NCBI GenBank assembly: GCA_017534445.1
Contig: JAFXWC010000005.1
Coordinates: 1-64,000, forward strand
Source: Treponema sp.
GTDB lineage: Bacteria; Spirochaetota; Spirochaetia; Treponematales; Treponemataceae
Reading direction: 5' to 3'
Length of the DNA stretch: 64,000 nucleotides
Shown here: in pieces, positions 16,385 to 26,713 of the stretch
Position numbering within the stretch: the first letter of the stretch is position 1
Layout of the letters: the number at the start of each line of letters is the position of its first letter
The notes under the pieces: model-generated
What the model was told of the DNA's origin: nothing
Seen by the model: the letters and a program-made list of their open reading frames with translations, nothing else
Database searches by the model: none
Translations under genes and position numbers: made by a program

Positions 16385-19300
16385 CTATTCTTCGTCCGGA
16401 TCCTGGGTCTCAAGGATAAGATCTACCAAGTCCTCGTTTATCTTTACCTTCTCTGCAATCTCGCGGTTGCTCCAGCCGTACCTGCGCTTAAGATTCTTTA
16501 CGGTCTCGCGGATCTGTGGCGTAAGTCCGTTGCCGCTTTCCTTCTTAGTGCCGGAAGAAGTCTTCTTCTTGACGTCGGCCTTTGCAATGGTCTGCAAAAT
16601 GCCAATCTTCTTTTCTGCATCCTCGTTAAGCTTCATAAGACGCTTTTCGGTTTTTGCAATTCCTTCCTTGGACTTAGTCAGGTTCTGAATGCGGTCTTCC
16701 GTCTCGTCAATCAAAGACTGAAGGTTGGTAATTTTGTCCACCGCTTCGTTCAGGCGGCCGCTGTCGTTAAGGATTGAATCAAGCTGGTCCTGCAAACTGC
16801 CAATCTGTTCAGGCAAGTCTACAAGCTGGTTGTCGCAGTCGGCAAGGCGGTTTTCCAAATCCGCAATGCTTCTGGCCGTGGCATCAACATTTATTCCAAC
16901 CTGGTCGATTGAGTCTGCCTGTGTTTCAAGGCGGTCGTACTGCTGCTGGATTGTTTCCAAAGAATCCTGGAAGTTGCGCACAGTAACCTGCATGTTAACA
17001 AGGTTGTCGCTCGTTGTCTTAAGGTCGGCAATCTTTGCGTCCATGTTGGCGCTTGTTGCCATAAGCTGGGAGAACTTCTGGTCAAGGGAATCCAGCGTAG
17101 ACTTCTGGGCATTGTAGTTTGCAATCTGCCTGTCAAAGTCTGCGCTCATCGCCTGCACCTTGTCTATCTGAGTCATAAGGTCTGAAACCTTGGTCTGGTA
17201 AGAAGCGAGTGCGTTAATTTCGGATTTCAACGTCGTTATTGAACGGACAAGCTCGCTCTTAAGAGTTTCGGCCTGCTCAAAGAGACCTGTCTGCTTTGTA
17301 AAGTTTGCAATACCCTTGTTGATTTCGTCAATGCGGGTCTGCAAGTTGTCCGTATCTGCGTTCATGCGGTCAAGCATCTTCTGGTAGGCAAGCTTGTCAT
17401 TTTCCGTGCTTTCCTTTACATCACGCTTAAGGGTAGAAATTTGGCGGTCGGCCTGGTTGGTTGCCTCAACAAGCATGTTCTCCGTCTTTGTTACCATGTC
17501 GTCAAACTGTTTCTGCAGGCTCTGCATGATTACGTTTGACTTGTCCTGGTATTCGCGGAGTGCGTCATCGGCCTTCTCGTTAAGAAGATCAATATCATGC
17601 TGAACCTTCTTGCGGGAATCCTCAGTTTTGCCTTCAATGTCAACGATGCTCTGCTTGTGGTTGGCAAGGAAGTCATTAAAGTTCTGCTCGTACTCGTTGC
17701 TTGCGTTCTGGAACTGCTGCTCTATGCCAATTCTCCAGTCCTCAAACTGCTGCTCGAATTCCTCTATGGCGGCGTTTCCACTTTCCTGGCGAGCCTCTAT
17801 TCTGTTCTTAAAGTCGGAGATTTGACCTTCTATGCTGCGAGCATTTTCCTTGAGCTGCTCTTCCAGCTTTCTGTTAAAGAGGCTAACGGACTTTGCATTT
17901 GCAGAAATCTGTTCCTGAACCTTCTGGTTGTACTCCTCACTCTGCTGCCTAAGGATTTCGTTTGCCTTGCTTGTGGTGTCCTTAAGCGCGTCACGGTACT
18001 TTTCAATAAAGTCGTGGAGGTTCTGGTTAACGGTGTTAATCTGGTTCTGGATTGTGTCCTGGCCAGCCTGCAGGCTTTCCTGAAGCTTGGATTCGGTCTT
18101 GGTTGTCTCCGACTGAATCTCCATGATGCGGTGCTTAAGGTCGTCTGCATACTTTATCTCAAGGTCGTGTCGGCGGGTCTCATATTCAGCGGTAAAGCTT
18201 GAAAGCTTTGAGTCAAAGGCTGCCTTCCATGAATTGAGCTGTTCGCCAAGGCTTTCCTCGCGTTTCTTGAGTCCGTTTGTGAACTGGTCTTCGAAGAGCT
18301 TTAGCTTGTTGCTTGCCGTGTCAAATGATTCCGTGCGGATTTTTTCTATCTGCTGCTGGAGGTTTGCAACGTCAAGGCTTATCTTGTCTTCGTTGGACTT
18401 GATTGTTGTCTCAAAGTCAATGTGGTTCTTGCTTACGCTCTTTGTGAATTTCTCAAAGTCGGCAAGAACGCGCTGCTGTGAGGCATCCATAATCTTGCGG
18501 AGTGCGGTCTCAAGCTTGTCAACATCTGTTCCGGCAGATGAAACCTGCTTAAGGCGGTATTCCATTTCCTTCTTGTATTTGTCAAGCTGCTTGTCCAAAC
18601 CAGAAAGGAAGCGGGTCTGCTTTTCATCGTATTCCTGGGCAATTGCCTTCATTGAATTAGTAAGGTTTTCGTCAAACTTTACAATCTGGGCCTTCATCTC
18701 TGTGTCAAACTGGTCAAGGCGTTTGGCTCCAGAAGTGGTTGCGTCGTTTATGCGCTCAACAGTTCCCTTGGAGTCTGCAAGTGCCTGTTCGTACTGTTTC
18801 TTAACCTGGTCAAGTGCAGCTTCCATCTCGGCCTTGATTGTAATTGCCTTCTGCTGAACTTCACCAAGCACACCGTTGATGTTGCCCTGCATGGCATCGA
18901 TGTGGGCCTGCAAATCGGTCTTGTACTTGTTAAGGTGGGCTATGCTAAGGGTCTTGAATTTTTCATAAGAGGCCTTTTCCTTTTCGGCAGCCTTGCTTAT
19001 GGTGTCTTCAAAGAGGGCATCATATCGCTTCTGCAAAGCCTCGGCCTGTCCGTCCACCCTTGTCTGGATTTCGTTAAGGCGGTCAGTGTTGCCGTGGGTC
19101 TCGGAAGAAAGCTCATCAGAAGTGCGCTTTGCTTCCACAAGAACGTCGTTGATTGTGCGCAAAAGATTCTGCACGCGGGTATTTGTTTCCGCTTCAATCT
19201 TCTGGGACTTCTGGTTAACGTTTTCCTCAAGGAACTGGACCTTTGCAACAAGGTCGCTTGTAATTTCGTTGACCTTGCTGTTGATTCTTTCAGAAACAGC

Positions 19301-22300
19301 AACGTTGGTTGAATCCACTGCAGCCTGAAGGTCTTCCGTCTTCTGTGCAATCTGGGATGCGAGGTTTTCTGTCTTTTCGTTAAGGTCGCTTTCCAAACGG
19401 TCAGTGCGGCTGGTAAGTTCTTCCGCAAGAGTTGCCGTGCGGGCGCGGACATCTTCTTCAAGGCGGGATGCCCTGTCGTTAACGTTCTGCTCAAGGTTGG
19501 AAACACGCTCTTCCACATTCTGCTCAAGCGTAAGGGAGCGGTTGTTAACGTTGGCCTCAAGTTCATCACTGCGGTTGTTGACCTTTTCTTCAAGTTCAGA
19601 AACACGTGCCCTAACCTGCTCTTCTGCAGATGTTACGCGGTTGTCCACGGCAGACATAAGGGAAGAAGTTTTTTCTTCAACAGTCTTGTCGAGTGTGGCA
19701 AGGGTCTGCTCAAAAGCCTGCTGTATTGTGTCAGCCTTTCCGTTAACCGCTTCCTCAAGATTTGACGTGCGGCGGGCAACAGAATTGTCAAGGGATGCAA
19801 CGCTTTCGTTAACGGCCTTGTCCAGGGCAAGGGTTCTTTCCTTGACCATCTTGCTAAGGTCGCTGATTTTTTCATTCATGCCTTTTTCAAGGTCGCCGAC
19901 ATTTACTTTTATTGCCTTAATAATGCCGGCAGTCTTGTCGTTGTACATCTTTGCAAGGCCTGCAATGCGTGAAGTGTAAGTCTTTTCGATTGCGGCGGTG
20001 CGTTCCTTTAGTCCATTGTCCAAATTGTCGGTTGTACCGGTAACAAGAGAACGAAGGTTTTCCGTCTTGGTCTGAATCTCTTCCTGAAGCTGTGACGTCT
20101 TTCCGGTCAGGTCTTCAACAAGTGCCTGTGTGCGTGAAAGGTAATCATTTTCCAGTGCAGAAAGGCGTTCCTGTACGGAAGATTCAAGAGTAGAAGTTTT
20201 CTCTTCCACAGAACCGGTGATGTTGTCCGTAAGGGATTCCACTGCCTCTTTTATTGAAGAAGTGCGGAGGTTCATTTCTTCCTCAAGGTCTGCCGTTGTC
20301 TTTGCCAGGTCAGCCTCAAGTGCCTCGCTCTTGTCGTGCAGTTCATTGGTTATGAATTCAATGCGGTTGTTAATCTCGTTTTCAAGAGAAGAAGACTTGC
20401 TCAGAACCTCTTCCTTGATGTGGGAAGAAGTTTCGTTGACAGTCTTTTCCAAAGGAAGGAGCCTGTCTTCTATATTGCGCTCAAGGTCATCCGTACGGGT
20501 GTTAAAGTTTCCTTCCAAAGTGGAAGCCCTTGTTTCCATTTCGTTCGTAAGGGTGTCAAGGCGTTCGTTAACGGAATCTTCCAAGGTAGTAGTACGCTCG
20601 CTTACAGTCTGCTCAACATCCTGGGTACGTGATGCGAGTTCAGCAACAGTATCCTGCAATGCACCTGCTGTCTTTTGCGTTGTCTCGTTAACGTATTCCT
20701 GAATTTCCTGAATGCGCTTGTTGAATGATTCCTCTAGGCCGTTAACGGTTTGCGCCGTACGGTTTGCAATTGAGTGGGTTGAACCATCCACACGCTCTGA
20801 AATCTCTTTGATTTTGGACTGAAGCTCAGTCTCAAGTTCGCTTGTGCGTCCGTCAATAACAGATGAAAGTTCGTCCGTCTTTTCCCTAAGGTCGGATGCA
20901 ATGGCACCCGTTCTATCCTGAAGATCAGTTGCAATTGCGCTCGTTCGCTCTTCAATGGAAGAAGAAAGTCCTTCCGTCCTCTGCTGAAGGTCAGCCGCAA
21001 TTTCTCCGGTACGCTCTTCTATCTGGGCGGCAAGGCTGTCAGTGCGGTTCCTAAGGTCTTCTTCAATAGCACCTGTCTTTGTATCAACATCCTGAGAAAG
21101 TGTCTGTGCCTTGTGGTTGAGTGCGGCGGCAATGTTTCCGGTAACCTCCTGAATCCTTTGGGCAAGAGAAGTAGTCTTTGACTCAAGGCTTTCCGAAAGG
21201 TTCTGGGTTGAACCGTTGATGCTGTTGGAAAGTTCTTCCGTACGCTTTTCCAGACGGTCGCTAAGGTCCTCGGTCTTGCTGTCTATGCTTTCCTGAAGGG
21301 CACCTGTCTTTTCGTCAAGGCGGCTAGAAAGGTCTTCTGTTGTAGAGTCTATGCGCTCCTGAAGTGCAGAAGTGCGTTCTTCCACGCTCTGGGCAAGTGC
21401 ATTGGTCTTTTCTTCAAGGCTGCTTGAAGCTGAGTTTGTCCTTGCAGTAAGGTTCTTGATTATTTCCGTAAGCTTCTGCTTTACCGCATCGGTAAGCTGG
21501 GTCGTTGTCTCGTCCACGTGGCGGGTAAGAACGGAAGTGCGTTCTTCCAAAGTCTGGGAAGCGGCGGCTGTCTTGTTGTTAACGTCCTGCTCAAGGTCTG
21601 TAATGCGCTGGGAAACACGCTGCTCGATTGCGCTGGTCTTGTCGTTAACGGCAAGGGTAAGGTTTTCCGTAATCTGGTTAAGGTTCTGCTCAAGAACGGA
21701 AGTCTTTCCTGTAACATCCTGCTCAAGTGCGGAAGTCTTTTCCTTAAGCTTGCGGGCAAGGTCTGCTGTGCGGGCATTTAGCTCGTCTGCGAGGTTGTCC
21801 GTCTTTTCCGCAAGAGTCTGGGTAAGCTCGGCTGTGCGGTCATCCACGCTCTGGGCAAGAGAGTCTGCCTTTAGCGCAAAGTTCTGCTCAAGCTCGGCTG
21901 TGCGGTTGTTGTATTTGTCCTGAATGATTGAAGTGCGGTCGTGCATTGCCTTGTCCAAGCCGGAAATACTGGTCTCTATCAAGTCCTTGAATTCCGAAGC
22001 CTTTCTGTCAAGGGCATCCTGCAAGCTTCTGGTGCGGTCTTCAATATCAGTTGTGTAGTTGCTGGTAAGGCTTGTGTACTGCTCAATTGCGGAATCAGTC
22101 TTTTCCATAACATCATGGGTCATGTTCTCCAGATTTTCCATAACCTGGCGTTCCAAATCGCCTGAGCGGTCCTTTATCTGCTGCTCAAGAATGCCTGTCC
22201 TTTCTTCAAGAGCCTGCCTTAGCTCTGACGTGCGCTCTTCTATGTTCTTTGTGTAGCTGCCAGTTGTTGCGGCATACTGCTCGATTGCTGCGTCTGCGGC

Positions 22301-25300
22301 CTGTCTTACCTGCTCGGACATTTCTGCAATCTTGTTGGTAATGTCTGATTCAAGTGAGTCAGAAGTATTCTGAATGCGGTCGGAAAGGTTTGCCGTCTTT
22401 TCTTCAAGTGCGGCATAGAGCTCGGCCGTGTGGTCGTCTATGTCTTTTGTATAGGAAGAAGTTGTGCTGCGGTACTTGGCAATTGCATCCTCTGTCTGCA
22501 GCTGAACGCTTGTGGTCATGTCTTCGAGCTTCTGCTTCAAGAGTGCATCCAAAGCCTCGGTCTTCTTCTTTATGTCGTTGCTGATTGCAATTGTGCGGCT
22601 GTTAAGGTCGCCTGAATGCTGCTTAATCTGAGCATCAAGAACATTAGTCTTGTCCGTAAACTCTGCTTCCATAGAATTAAGCTTTTCGGTAAGAGTCTGG
22701 GCAAGATCGCCTGTGCGCTTTTTTACATCAGAATCAATTGCAGAAGTCTTTTCAGAGAAAGTCTGGTTAAGGGTTGTAATTCTCTGCTTGAAAGAAGCTT
22801 CCACGGTACCGGTTCTTGTGTCCACGTAGCTTTCCAAATCGGAAGTCTTCTTTGTTACCAAATCTTCCAAAGACTGGGTGCGCTCTGCCACAGAATCCTC
22901 AAGCTCATGAGTGCGGGTGTCGTAGGCTTCCTCAATGTCCTTGGTACGGGTTTCAAGAATAGACTGAATGTTGTCCGTGCGGCGGGTTACCTCGTCTTCT
23001 ATAGCCTGAATCTTTGAGGCTGAATCGTCCGCAATTTCTTCTGCACGGGATGAAATACCGCTTTGAAGTTCAGAAACGCGGGCATTCAGTTCGTCGGCAA
23101 GGTCGCCGGTGCGGTCCTTTATCTGGTCTTCAAGGGCCTTTGTCTTTGTTTCAAGAGAAATAGTAATGTTACCGGTGCGCTCGTTCAGCTCGTCTTCCAA
23201 AGCCTTGGTCTTTGTGTGCACCTCATCTTCCAAGTTGCCGGTCCTTGTCTGAACGTCCTGGGTAAGCTCGGAAAGTGCCTTGTTAACAAGATCCTCCACG
23301 TTACCAGTTCTGGAACCAAGCGTAGAAGAAATGTTCTGAATGGTATCGTTAACAAGGGCGGTAAGGGTTGCGGTGCGCTCTTCAAGGTCTCCTTCAAGAC
23401 CAGTGTATTTTTCGTTAAGCGAATCGGAAAGAGTCGTGCTTCTTGAATCAACATCATCCTGAAGGGCAGAAATTTTTTCGTTAAGGGCATTTGCAATTGC
23501 GGAAGTGCTGCTTTCAACGGCTTCCTGCAAAGCGGAAATCTTTGAACTTACGGAATTCTCTATGCCGGAAGTCTTTGCGGCAACCTCATCCTTAAGGGCA
23601 GAAATGCGGCTACCAACAGATTCCTCTATGCCTGTAGTCTGGGCGTTGACCTTTTCCTCCAAACCGGAAATGCGGCTGGTAACAGTGTCTTCAATAGCCT
23701 TTGTCTTTGAAAGAACATCGGTAATAAGCTTCTGGGTAGACTCGGTGGAGCTGTCCTGTACCGAGCGGATTTTTTCCTGCACAGAATCGGAAAGCTCTGC
23801 CATTGTAGTGTCAACAAATTCCTGAAGCGATGCGCTCTGGGTGTTAACGTTTTCCGTAAGAACCCCAACCTTCTGCAAAACAGTGTCTTCCAAGTGGCTA
23901 GTGCGTTCCTCCAAGTTGGAAGTTGCCTCGTCTATCCTACGGTTTGCAGAATCCTCAAAACTGGAAGTGCGGTTCTCTATAGAAGAAGAAAGGCTTTCTA
24001 TGCTTGAATTAAGTGACTCTTCAAGGTTCTGGGTCTTAAGCTCTATGCTTACGTTAAAGTCTTCTATAGTCTTATCTACATTTTCCTCAAGCGCGCGGGC
24101 CCTTTCCTCAAGCTTGGAAACAGCCTCCTCTGTCTTTTGGGAAAAGCGGTCCTCCAGGTTTCCAATCTGCTCGTCAACAGAGGCCTGTAGTCCTTCCGCA
24201 GTCTTTGTCACAGAATCCTCAAGTGACTGGGTGCGGTCTGCAAACTCTGATGAAATGGTAGAAGTCCTGTCTTCCAGGGCAGAACCAAGCTCCTCTTCCT
24301 TCTGCTTAAGAAGTGCAAAGAAGCGTTCCTCAGTATCCTTTATAGAAGCCGCCATTGAGTCACTAGAGTCGTTGAGCGTACCCTCCAAATCCTCCTGGCG
24401 CTCCGTAAACATCTGGGCAAGGTTGTTAACCTTCTCGTTAAAAGAATTCACAATGTCCGCATTTTTCTGCGTGTACTGGCTTTCAAATTCGCGGGTGCGC
24501 TCTGTAAAGAAAGTGGCAAGGGTCTGAAGCTTTTCGTTAAAGGAATTGTCCATTGCCCGGGCCCTTTCCGCAAAGGAGTTGCTTATGCCAGCGGTATTCT
24601 CGTTAAAGGAATCTTCCAAAGCCTTGGTGCGGTCTGAATATGTAAAGTTAAGGTTGGCGGTCTTTTCCTGGATGATTGTTTCCAGCTTGTTGAGCTTGTT
24701 CCTGAATTCAGTGGAAATTTCCTGTGCCCGCTCTACAATCTGGGAAGCAATTTCCTCAGTCTTCTGCTGGAAATCCTTTTCAAAGGCAGCCTTCTGAGCC
24801 TCAAGAGATGCGCCAAAGTTTGAAGTCTGCTCGTTTATACCCTGCTGAAGGGCCTGAATGCGGCTGTCCACAAGAGCCTGCAACTGCTCCGTCTGCTGCT
24901 GAATCTCGTTCATGCAGTTTTCCGTGCGCTCGTCTGCCCTGGCCTGCAGCTCCTTGAATGCCTCGTCTTCCAAAGTGCCTGCACGTTCTGCGGCATTGTC
25001 GTAGGTATCCTTTATGTCCGCAGCAATTTTGTTCATTATAACGTGGCTTTCTTCTATTGCATGCTTGGTTGCGTCCTCTATTGAGCGGGCCCTGCTTTCG
25101 TACTCTTCCAAAAGGTGTGAACCTATAAGCTTAAGGTTTTCGGAGTTGGCGCTGGAAAAATGCTCCACAAGGGCTGGAATCTGGCGGTCAAGGGAATCAA
25201 CCTTCTTCTTCTGGGAATCAAGTCTCTGGTTCAGCTGGGTAATAATGCCAGCCTCTTCCTTTACGCGCTTAAGGTTTTCCTCTACGGCAGCACCCATTTC

Positions 25301-25648
25301 CATAAGCTCGCCAAAACTGCGCTTGTAATCCTCAAGGCCATTGTTCATGTCGTTGACTTGGTTTATCTGCTTTGCAAGGTCAGCCGTAACCTGCTCAAAT
25401 TCTTCCTTCTGCTGGTCAAGACGCTTTACCGCCGCCTTGGCCTGAATGTCCTTTGTCTCAAGCCCGCTTTCAAGCTCGCGTATAGTGTCGCGCTGCTTCT
25501 TAAAGTATTCGTCAAATTCGCCCTGACGCTTTTCCGCATACTTCCTTACGCGCTCCAAAGAATTTTCATTTTTATTTATCTGACCCAAAATTATGCTAAT
25601 AACAACCGACAAAGCCGCCGATATAATGATTGCAAGAATAATATTCAC
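16385..25648 (-). CDS. Giant membrane-anchored hendecad coiled-coil protein (3087 residues)
   Basis: Residues 2-22 form one hydrophobic segment, followed by a positively charged stretch, so the N terminus is a membrane anchor with the remainder probably cytoplasmic. Up to about residue 300 the protein is ordinary coiled coil. From about 320 to 2150 it is a near-continuous array of 11-residue units, e.g. LTSRTDRLESD then LNEKTENLASQ then IAQKTEDLQAA, roughly 165 units, as 33-bp DNA repeats. Longer heptad-like coils follow. The last 45 residues form a separate basic domain with a helix-turn-helix look (RRYGWSNREIAEKVKIN). It starts with GTG at 25648 behind GGTGGGG. I recall similar treponemal proteins being catalogued as SpiroCoCo family. 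A structural, cytoskeletal or tethering role is inferred only from shape. Confidence 0.9.
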   Translation of the reverse strand: MNIILAIIISAALSVVISIILGQINKNENSLERVRKYAEKRQGEFDEYFKKQRDTIRELESGLETKDIQAKAAVKRLDQQKEEFEQVTADLAKQINQVNDMNNGLEDYKRSFGELMEMGAAVEENLKRVKEEAGIITQLNQRLDSQKKKVDSLDRQIPALVEHFSSANSENLKLIGSHLLEEYESRARSIEDATKHAIEESHVIMNKIAADIKDTYDNAAERAGTLEDEAFKELQARADERTENCMNEIQQQTEQLQALVDSRIQALQQGINEQTSNFGASLEAQKAAFEKDFQQKTEEIASQIVERAQEISTEFRNKLNKLETIIQEKTANLNFTYSDRTKALEDSFNENTAGISNSFAERARAMDNSFNEKLQTLATFFTERTREFESQYTQKNADIVNSFNEKVNNLAQMFTERQEDLEGTLNDSSDSMAASIKDTEERFFALLKQKEEELGSALEDRTSTISSEFADRTQSLEDSVTKTAEGLQASVDEQIGNLEDRFSQKTEEAVSKLEERARALEENVDKTIEDFNVSIELKTQNLEESLNSSIESLSSSIENRTSSFEDSANRRIDEATSNLEERTSHLEDTVLQKVGVLTENVNTQSASLQEFVDTTMAELSDSVQEKIRSVQDSSTESTQKLITDVLSKTKAIEDTVTSRISGLEEKVNAQTTGIEESVGSRISALKDEVAAKTSGIENSVSSKISALQEAVESSTSAIANALNEKISALQDDVDSRSTTLSDSLNEKYTGLEGDLEERTATLTALVNDTIQNISSTLGSRTGNVEDLVNKALSELTQDVQTRTGNLEDEVHTKTKALEDELNERTGNITISLETKTKALEDQIKDRTGDLADELNARVSELQSGISSRAEEIADDSASKIQAIEDEVTRRTDNIQSILETRTKDIEEAYDTRTHELEDSVAERTQSLEDLVTKKTSDLESYVDTRTGTVEASFKQRITTLNQTFSEKTSAIDSDVKKRTGDLAQTLTEKLNSMEAEFTDKTNVLDAQIKQHSGDLNSRTIAISNDIKKKTEALDALLKQKLEDMTTSVQLQTEDAIAKYRSTTSSYTKDIDDHTAELYAALEEKTANLSDRIQNTSDSLESDITNKIAEMSEQVRQAADAAIEQYAATTGSYTKNIEERTSELRQALEERTGILEQQIKDRSGDLERQVMENLENMTHDVMEKTDSAIEQYTSLTSNYTTDIEDRTRSLQDALDRKASEFKDLIETSISGLDKAMHDRTSIIQDKYNNRTAELEQNFALKADSLAQSVDDRTAELTQTLAEKTDNLADELNARTADLARKLKEKTSALEQDVTGKTSVLEQNLNQITENLTLAVNDKTSAIEQRVSQRITDLEQDVNNKTAAASQTLEERTSVLTRHVDETTTQLTDAVKQKLTEIIKNLTARTNSASSSLEEKTNALAQSVEERTSALQERIDSTTEDLSSRLDEKTGALQESIDSKTEDLSDRLEKRTEELSNSINGSTQNLSESLESKTTSLAQRIQEVTGNIAAALNHKAQTLSQDVDTKTGAIEEDLRNRTDSLAAQIEERTGEIAADLQQRTEGLSSSIEERTSAIATDLQDRTGAIASDLREKTDELSSVIDGRTSELETELQSKIKEISERVDGSTHSIANRTAQTVNGLEESFNKRIQEIQEYVNETTQKTAGALQDTVAELASRTQDVEQTVSERTTTLEDSVNERLDTLTNEMETRASTLEGNFNTRTDDLERNIEDRLLPLEKTVNETSSHIKEEVLSKSSSLENEINNRIEFITNELHDKSEALEADLAKTTADLEEEMNLRTSSIKEAVESLTDNITGSVEEKTSTLESSVQERLSALENDYLSRTQALVEDLTGKTSQLQEEIQTKTENLRSLVTGTTDNLDNGLKERTAAIEKTYTSRIAGLAKMYNDKTAGIIKAIKVNVGDLEKGMNEKISDLSKMVKERTLALDKAVNESVASLDNSVARRTSNLEEAVNGKADTIQQAFEQTLATLDKTVEEKTSSLMSAVDNRVTSAEEQVRARVSELEEKVNNRSDELEANVNNRSLTLEQNVEERVSNLEQNVNDRASRLEEDVRARTATLAEELTSRTDRLESDLNEKTENLASQIAQKTEDLQAAVDSTNVAVSERINSKVNEITSDLVAKVQFLEENVNQKSQKIEAETNTRVQNLLRTINDVLVEAKRTSDELSSETHGNTDRLNEIQTRVDGQAEALQKRYDALFEDTISKAAEKEKASYEKFKTLSIAHLNKYKTDLQAHIDAMQGNINGVLGEVQQKAITIKAEMEAALDQVKKQYEQALADSKGTVERINDATTSGAKRLDQFDTEMKAQIVKFDENLTNSMKAIAQEYDEKQTRFLSGLDKQLDKYKKEMEYRLKQVSSAGTDVDKLETALRKIMDASQQRVLADFEKFTKSVSKNHIDFETTIKSNEDKISLDVANLQQQIEKIRTESFDTASNKLKLFEDQFTNGLKKREESLGEQLNSWKAAFDSKLSSFTAEYETRRHDLEIKYADDLKHRIMEIQSETTKTESKLQESLQAGQDTIQNQINTVNQNLHDFIEKYRDALKDTTSKANEILRQQSEEYNQKVQEQISANAKSVSLFNRKLEEQLKENARSIEGQISDFKNRIEARQESGNAAIEEFEQQFEDWRIGIEQQFQNASNEYEQNFNDFLANHKQSIVDIEGKTEDSRKKVQHDIDLLNEKADDALREYQDKSNVIMQSLQKQFDDMVTKTENMLVEATNQADRQISTLKRDVKESTENDKLAYQKMLDRMNADTDNLQTRIDEINKGIANFTKQTGLFEQAETLKSELVRSITTLKSEINALASYQTKVSDLMTQIDKVQAMSADFDRQIANYNAQKSTLDSLDQKFSQLMATSANMDAKIADLKTTSDNLVNMQVTVRNFQDSLETIQQQYDRLETQADSIDQVGINVDATARSIADLENRLADCDNQLVDLPEQIGSLQDQLDSILNDSGRLNEAVDKITNLQSLIDETEDRIQNLTKSKEGIAKTEKRLMKLNEDAEKKIGILQTIAKADVKKKTSSGTKKESGNGLTPQIRETVKNLKRRYGWSNREIAEKVKINEDLVDLILETQDPDEE

Positions 25649-25694
25649 TTTTCCCCACCCACGTCAATCTTTATTAATTGTTTGGATAAATTCT

Positions 25695-25724
25695 ATTATA
25701 ACATTACATAATTATAATATGCAA
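25695..25724 (-). promoter_or_regulatory. Possible promoter of the giant coiled-coil gene
   Basis: On the minus strand TTGCAT (25724-25719), 18-base spacer, TATAAT (25700-25695), about 47 bases before the GTG start. A second TATAAT lies in the spacer. Confidence 0.5.
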
Positions 25725-25768
25725 TACATCAAAAGTCCAGTTTGATGAAATCTATTTTTGAATTTGAT

Positions 25769-25936
25769 TAGGACGGTAGTTCTGCCTGTTCTACCATGCA
25801 CTTTTTGACTGCAACCGGCCGCCATGCCATTGCGTCACCGTCCTTCCGGGGTTCCGGCATTCGCCTCCATTGCCTGACGGCAACGCTAAGGGGTGCAAGC
25901 ACCCCCGCGCCCCTACACGACGGCGTAGGTTTGTTA
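25769..25936 (-). repeat. Large dispersed structured repeat, copy E
   Basis: On the minus strand it reads CCTACGCCG...TTAGCGTTGCC-GTCA-GGCAATGGAGGCG, then GCCGGAACCCCGGAA and GGTGACGCAATGGCATG. The TTGCC/GGCAA stem sits directly before ATGGAGGCG as in the other copies. The opposite-strand edge GGACGGTA...TTCTACCAT matches copies at 35584 and 55416. It fills the gap between the giant gene and the HAD gene. Confidence 0.7.
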
Positions 25937-25945
25937 AAAAAGCCC

Positions 25946-26620
25946 CTACCTGTCCAGCAGAATCTTTCTTAACTGCTTGTAGCTTTTAAACGAAACATCA
26001 GCCTCTTTTAAGGGTATATTAAACAAAGCCCTAAAGCCCTTCTGCAAATAGGCACTCTTTAGACCGGCGTTGTTGGCACCCCTAACATCGTACTTTATGC
26101 TGTTGCCCACGTAAAGAATCTCGCTCTCCTTAACCCCCAGCTTTCTTGCAAGTATTCCAAAGGGATACTTTGAAGGCTTTAGCGCACCCGATTCCTCTGA
26201 ACCTATGCACACGTCGCAAAGTGAGCGTATTCCCCACACCCTGCCCTTTTGCTCAGGCGGAAAGTCCGAAAGCAGGGCAACCTTAAAGCCTGCATTCTTT
26301 ATGGCAAAAATAGTGCCGTAAACATCGGGATAAGTCTTGATTTTTGTAAAATAGGGCTTAAGGCCTTCGTAGCAGATGTCCGTAATCTTAGTCTTTGCCT
26401 CTTCCGCAGAACAATGAAGCTTTTCCGCAAGCAGCCGGGCCTGGTACTCAAAAAAATCCGCCAGGGGCGCGGTACGGTGCATCTGCTTGCGCACGGCGTT
26501 AAAGCGCAGGAAAAAGCGGAAATTCTTAAAAAAGTAGGCCGGAAGCCTTATAAAAAGCCGCCAGTCTGCATAAAGAGTCCCGTCTATGTCAAAGGCAACG
26601 GCCTTAATTCCTTCTATCAT
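25946..26620 (-). CDS. HAD-family hydrolase
   Basis: A 224-residue cytoplasmic phosphatase of the haloacid dehalogenase superfamily. Motif I FDIDGTLY (nucleophile and acid Asp residues at about 10 and 12), motif II LLSDF, motif III lysine in ALKPSKYPFG, and motif IV VGNSIKYDVRGANNAG are all present, so it should be active. A helical cap sits between motifs I and II. The substrate cannot be predicted. ATG at 26620 is used because it places motif I ten residues in; no clear ribosome site is seen upstream. It is divergent from the VTT-pssA-psd operon. A second HAD gene occurs at 52022. Confidence 0.85.
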   Translation of the reverse strand: MIEGIKAVAFDIDGTLYADWRLFIRLPAYFFKNFRFFLRFNAVRKQMHRTAPLADFFEYQARLLAEKLHCSAEEAKTKITDICYEGLKPYFTKIKTYPDVYGTIFAIKNAGFKVALLSDFPPEQKGRVWGIRSLCDVCIGSEESGALKPSKYPFGILARKLGVKESEILYVGNSIKYDVRGANNAGLKSAYLQKGFRALFNIPLKEADVSFKSYKQLRKILLDR

Positions 26621-26669
26621 AATAAGTCATTATAGCTCTTTTTTGCGGAACTTGCAATTATACTACCTA

Positions 26670-26698
26670 TTGATTTTTTATTGTTTCTACCATATACT
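26670..26698 (+). promoter_or_regulatory. Promoter of the VTT-pssA-psd operon
   Basis: TTGATT (26670-26675), 17 bases, TATACT (26693-26698), the same hexamers as the carD promoter. The first ATG (26714) lies 15 bases after the -10, giving a leader of about nine bases without a recognisable ribosome site. Confidence 0.65.
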
Positions 26699-26713
26699 TT
26701 AATTTACAATTTT

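Noticed and set aside
16400-25600. Many long plus-strand open frames opposite the giant gene
   Set aside because: They follow from the 33-bp repeat structure and codon bias of the coiled-coil gene, have no ribosome sites and no recognisable proteins.
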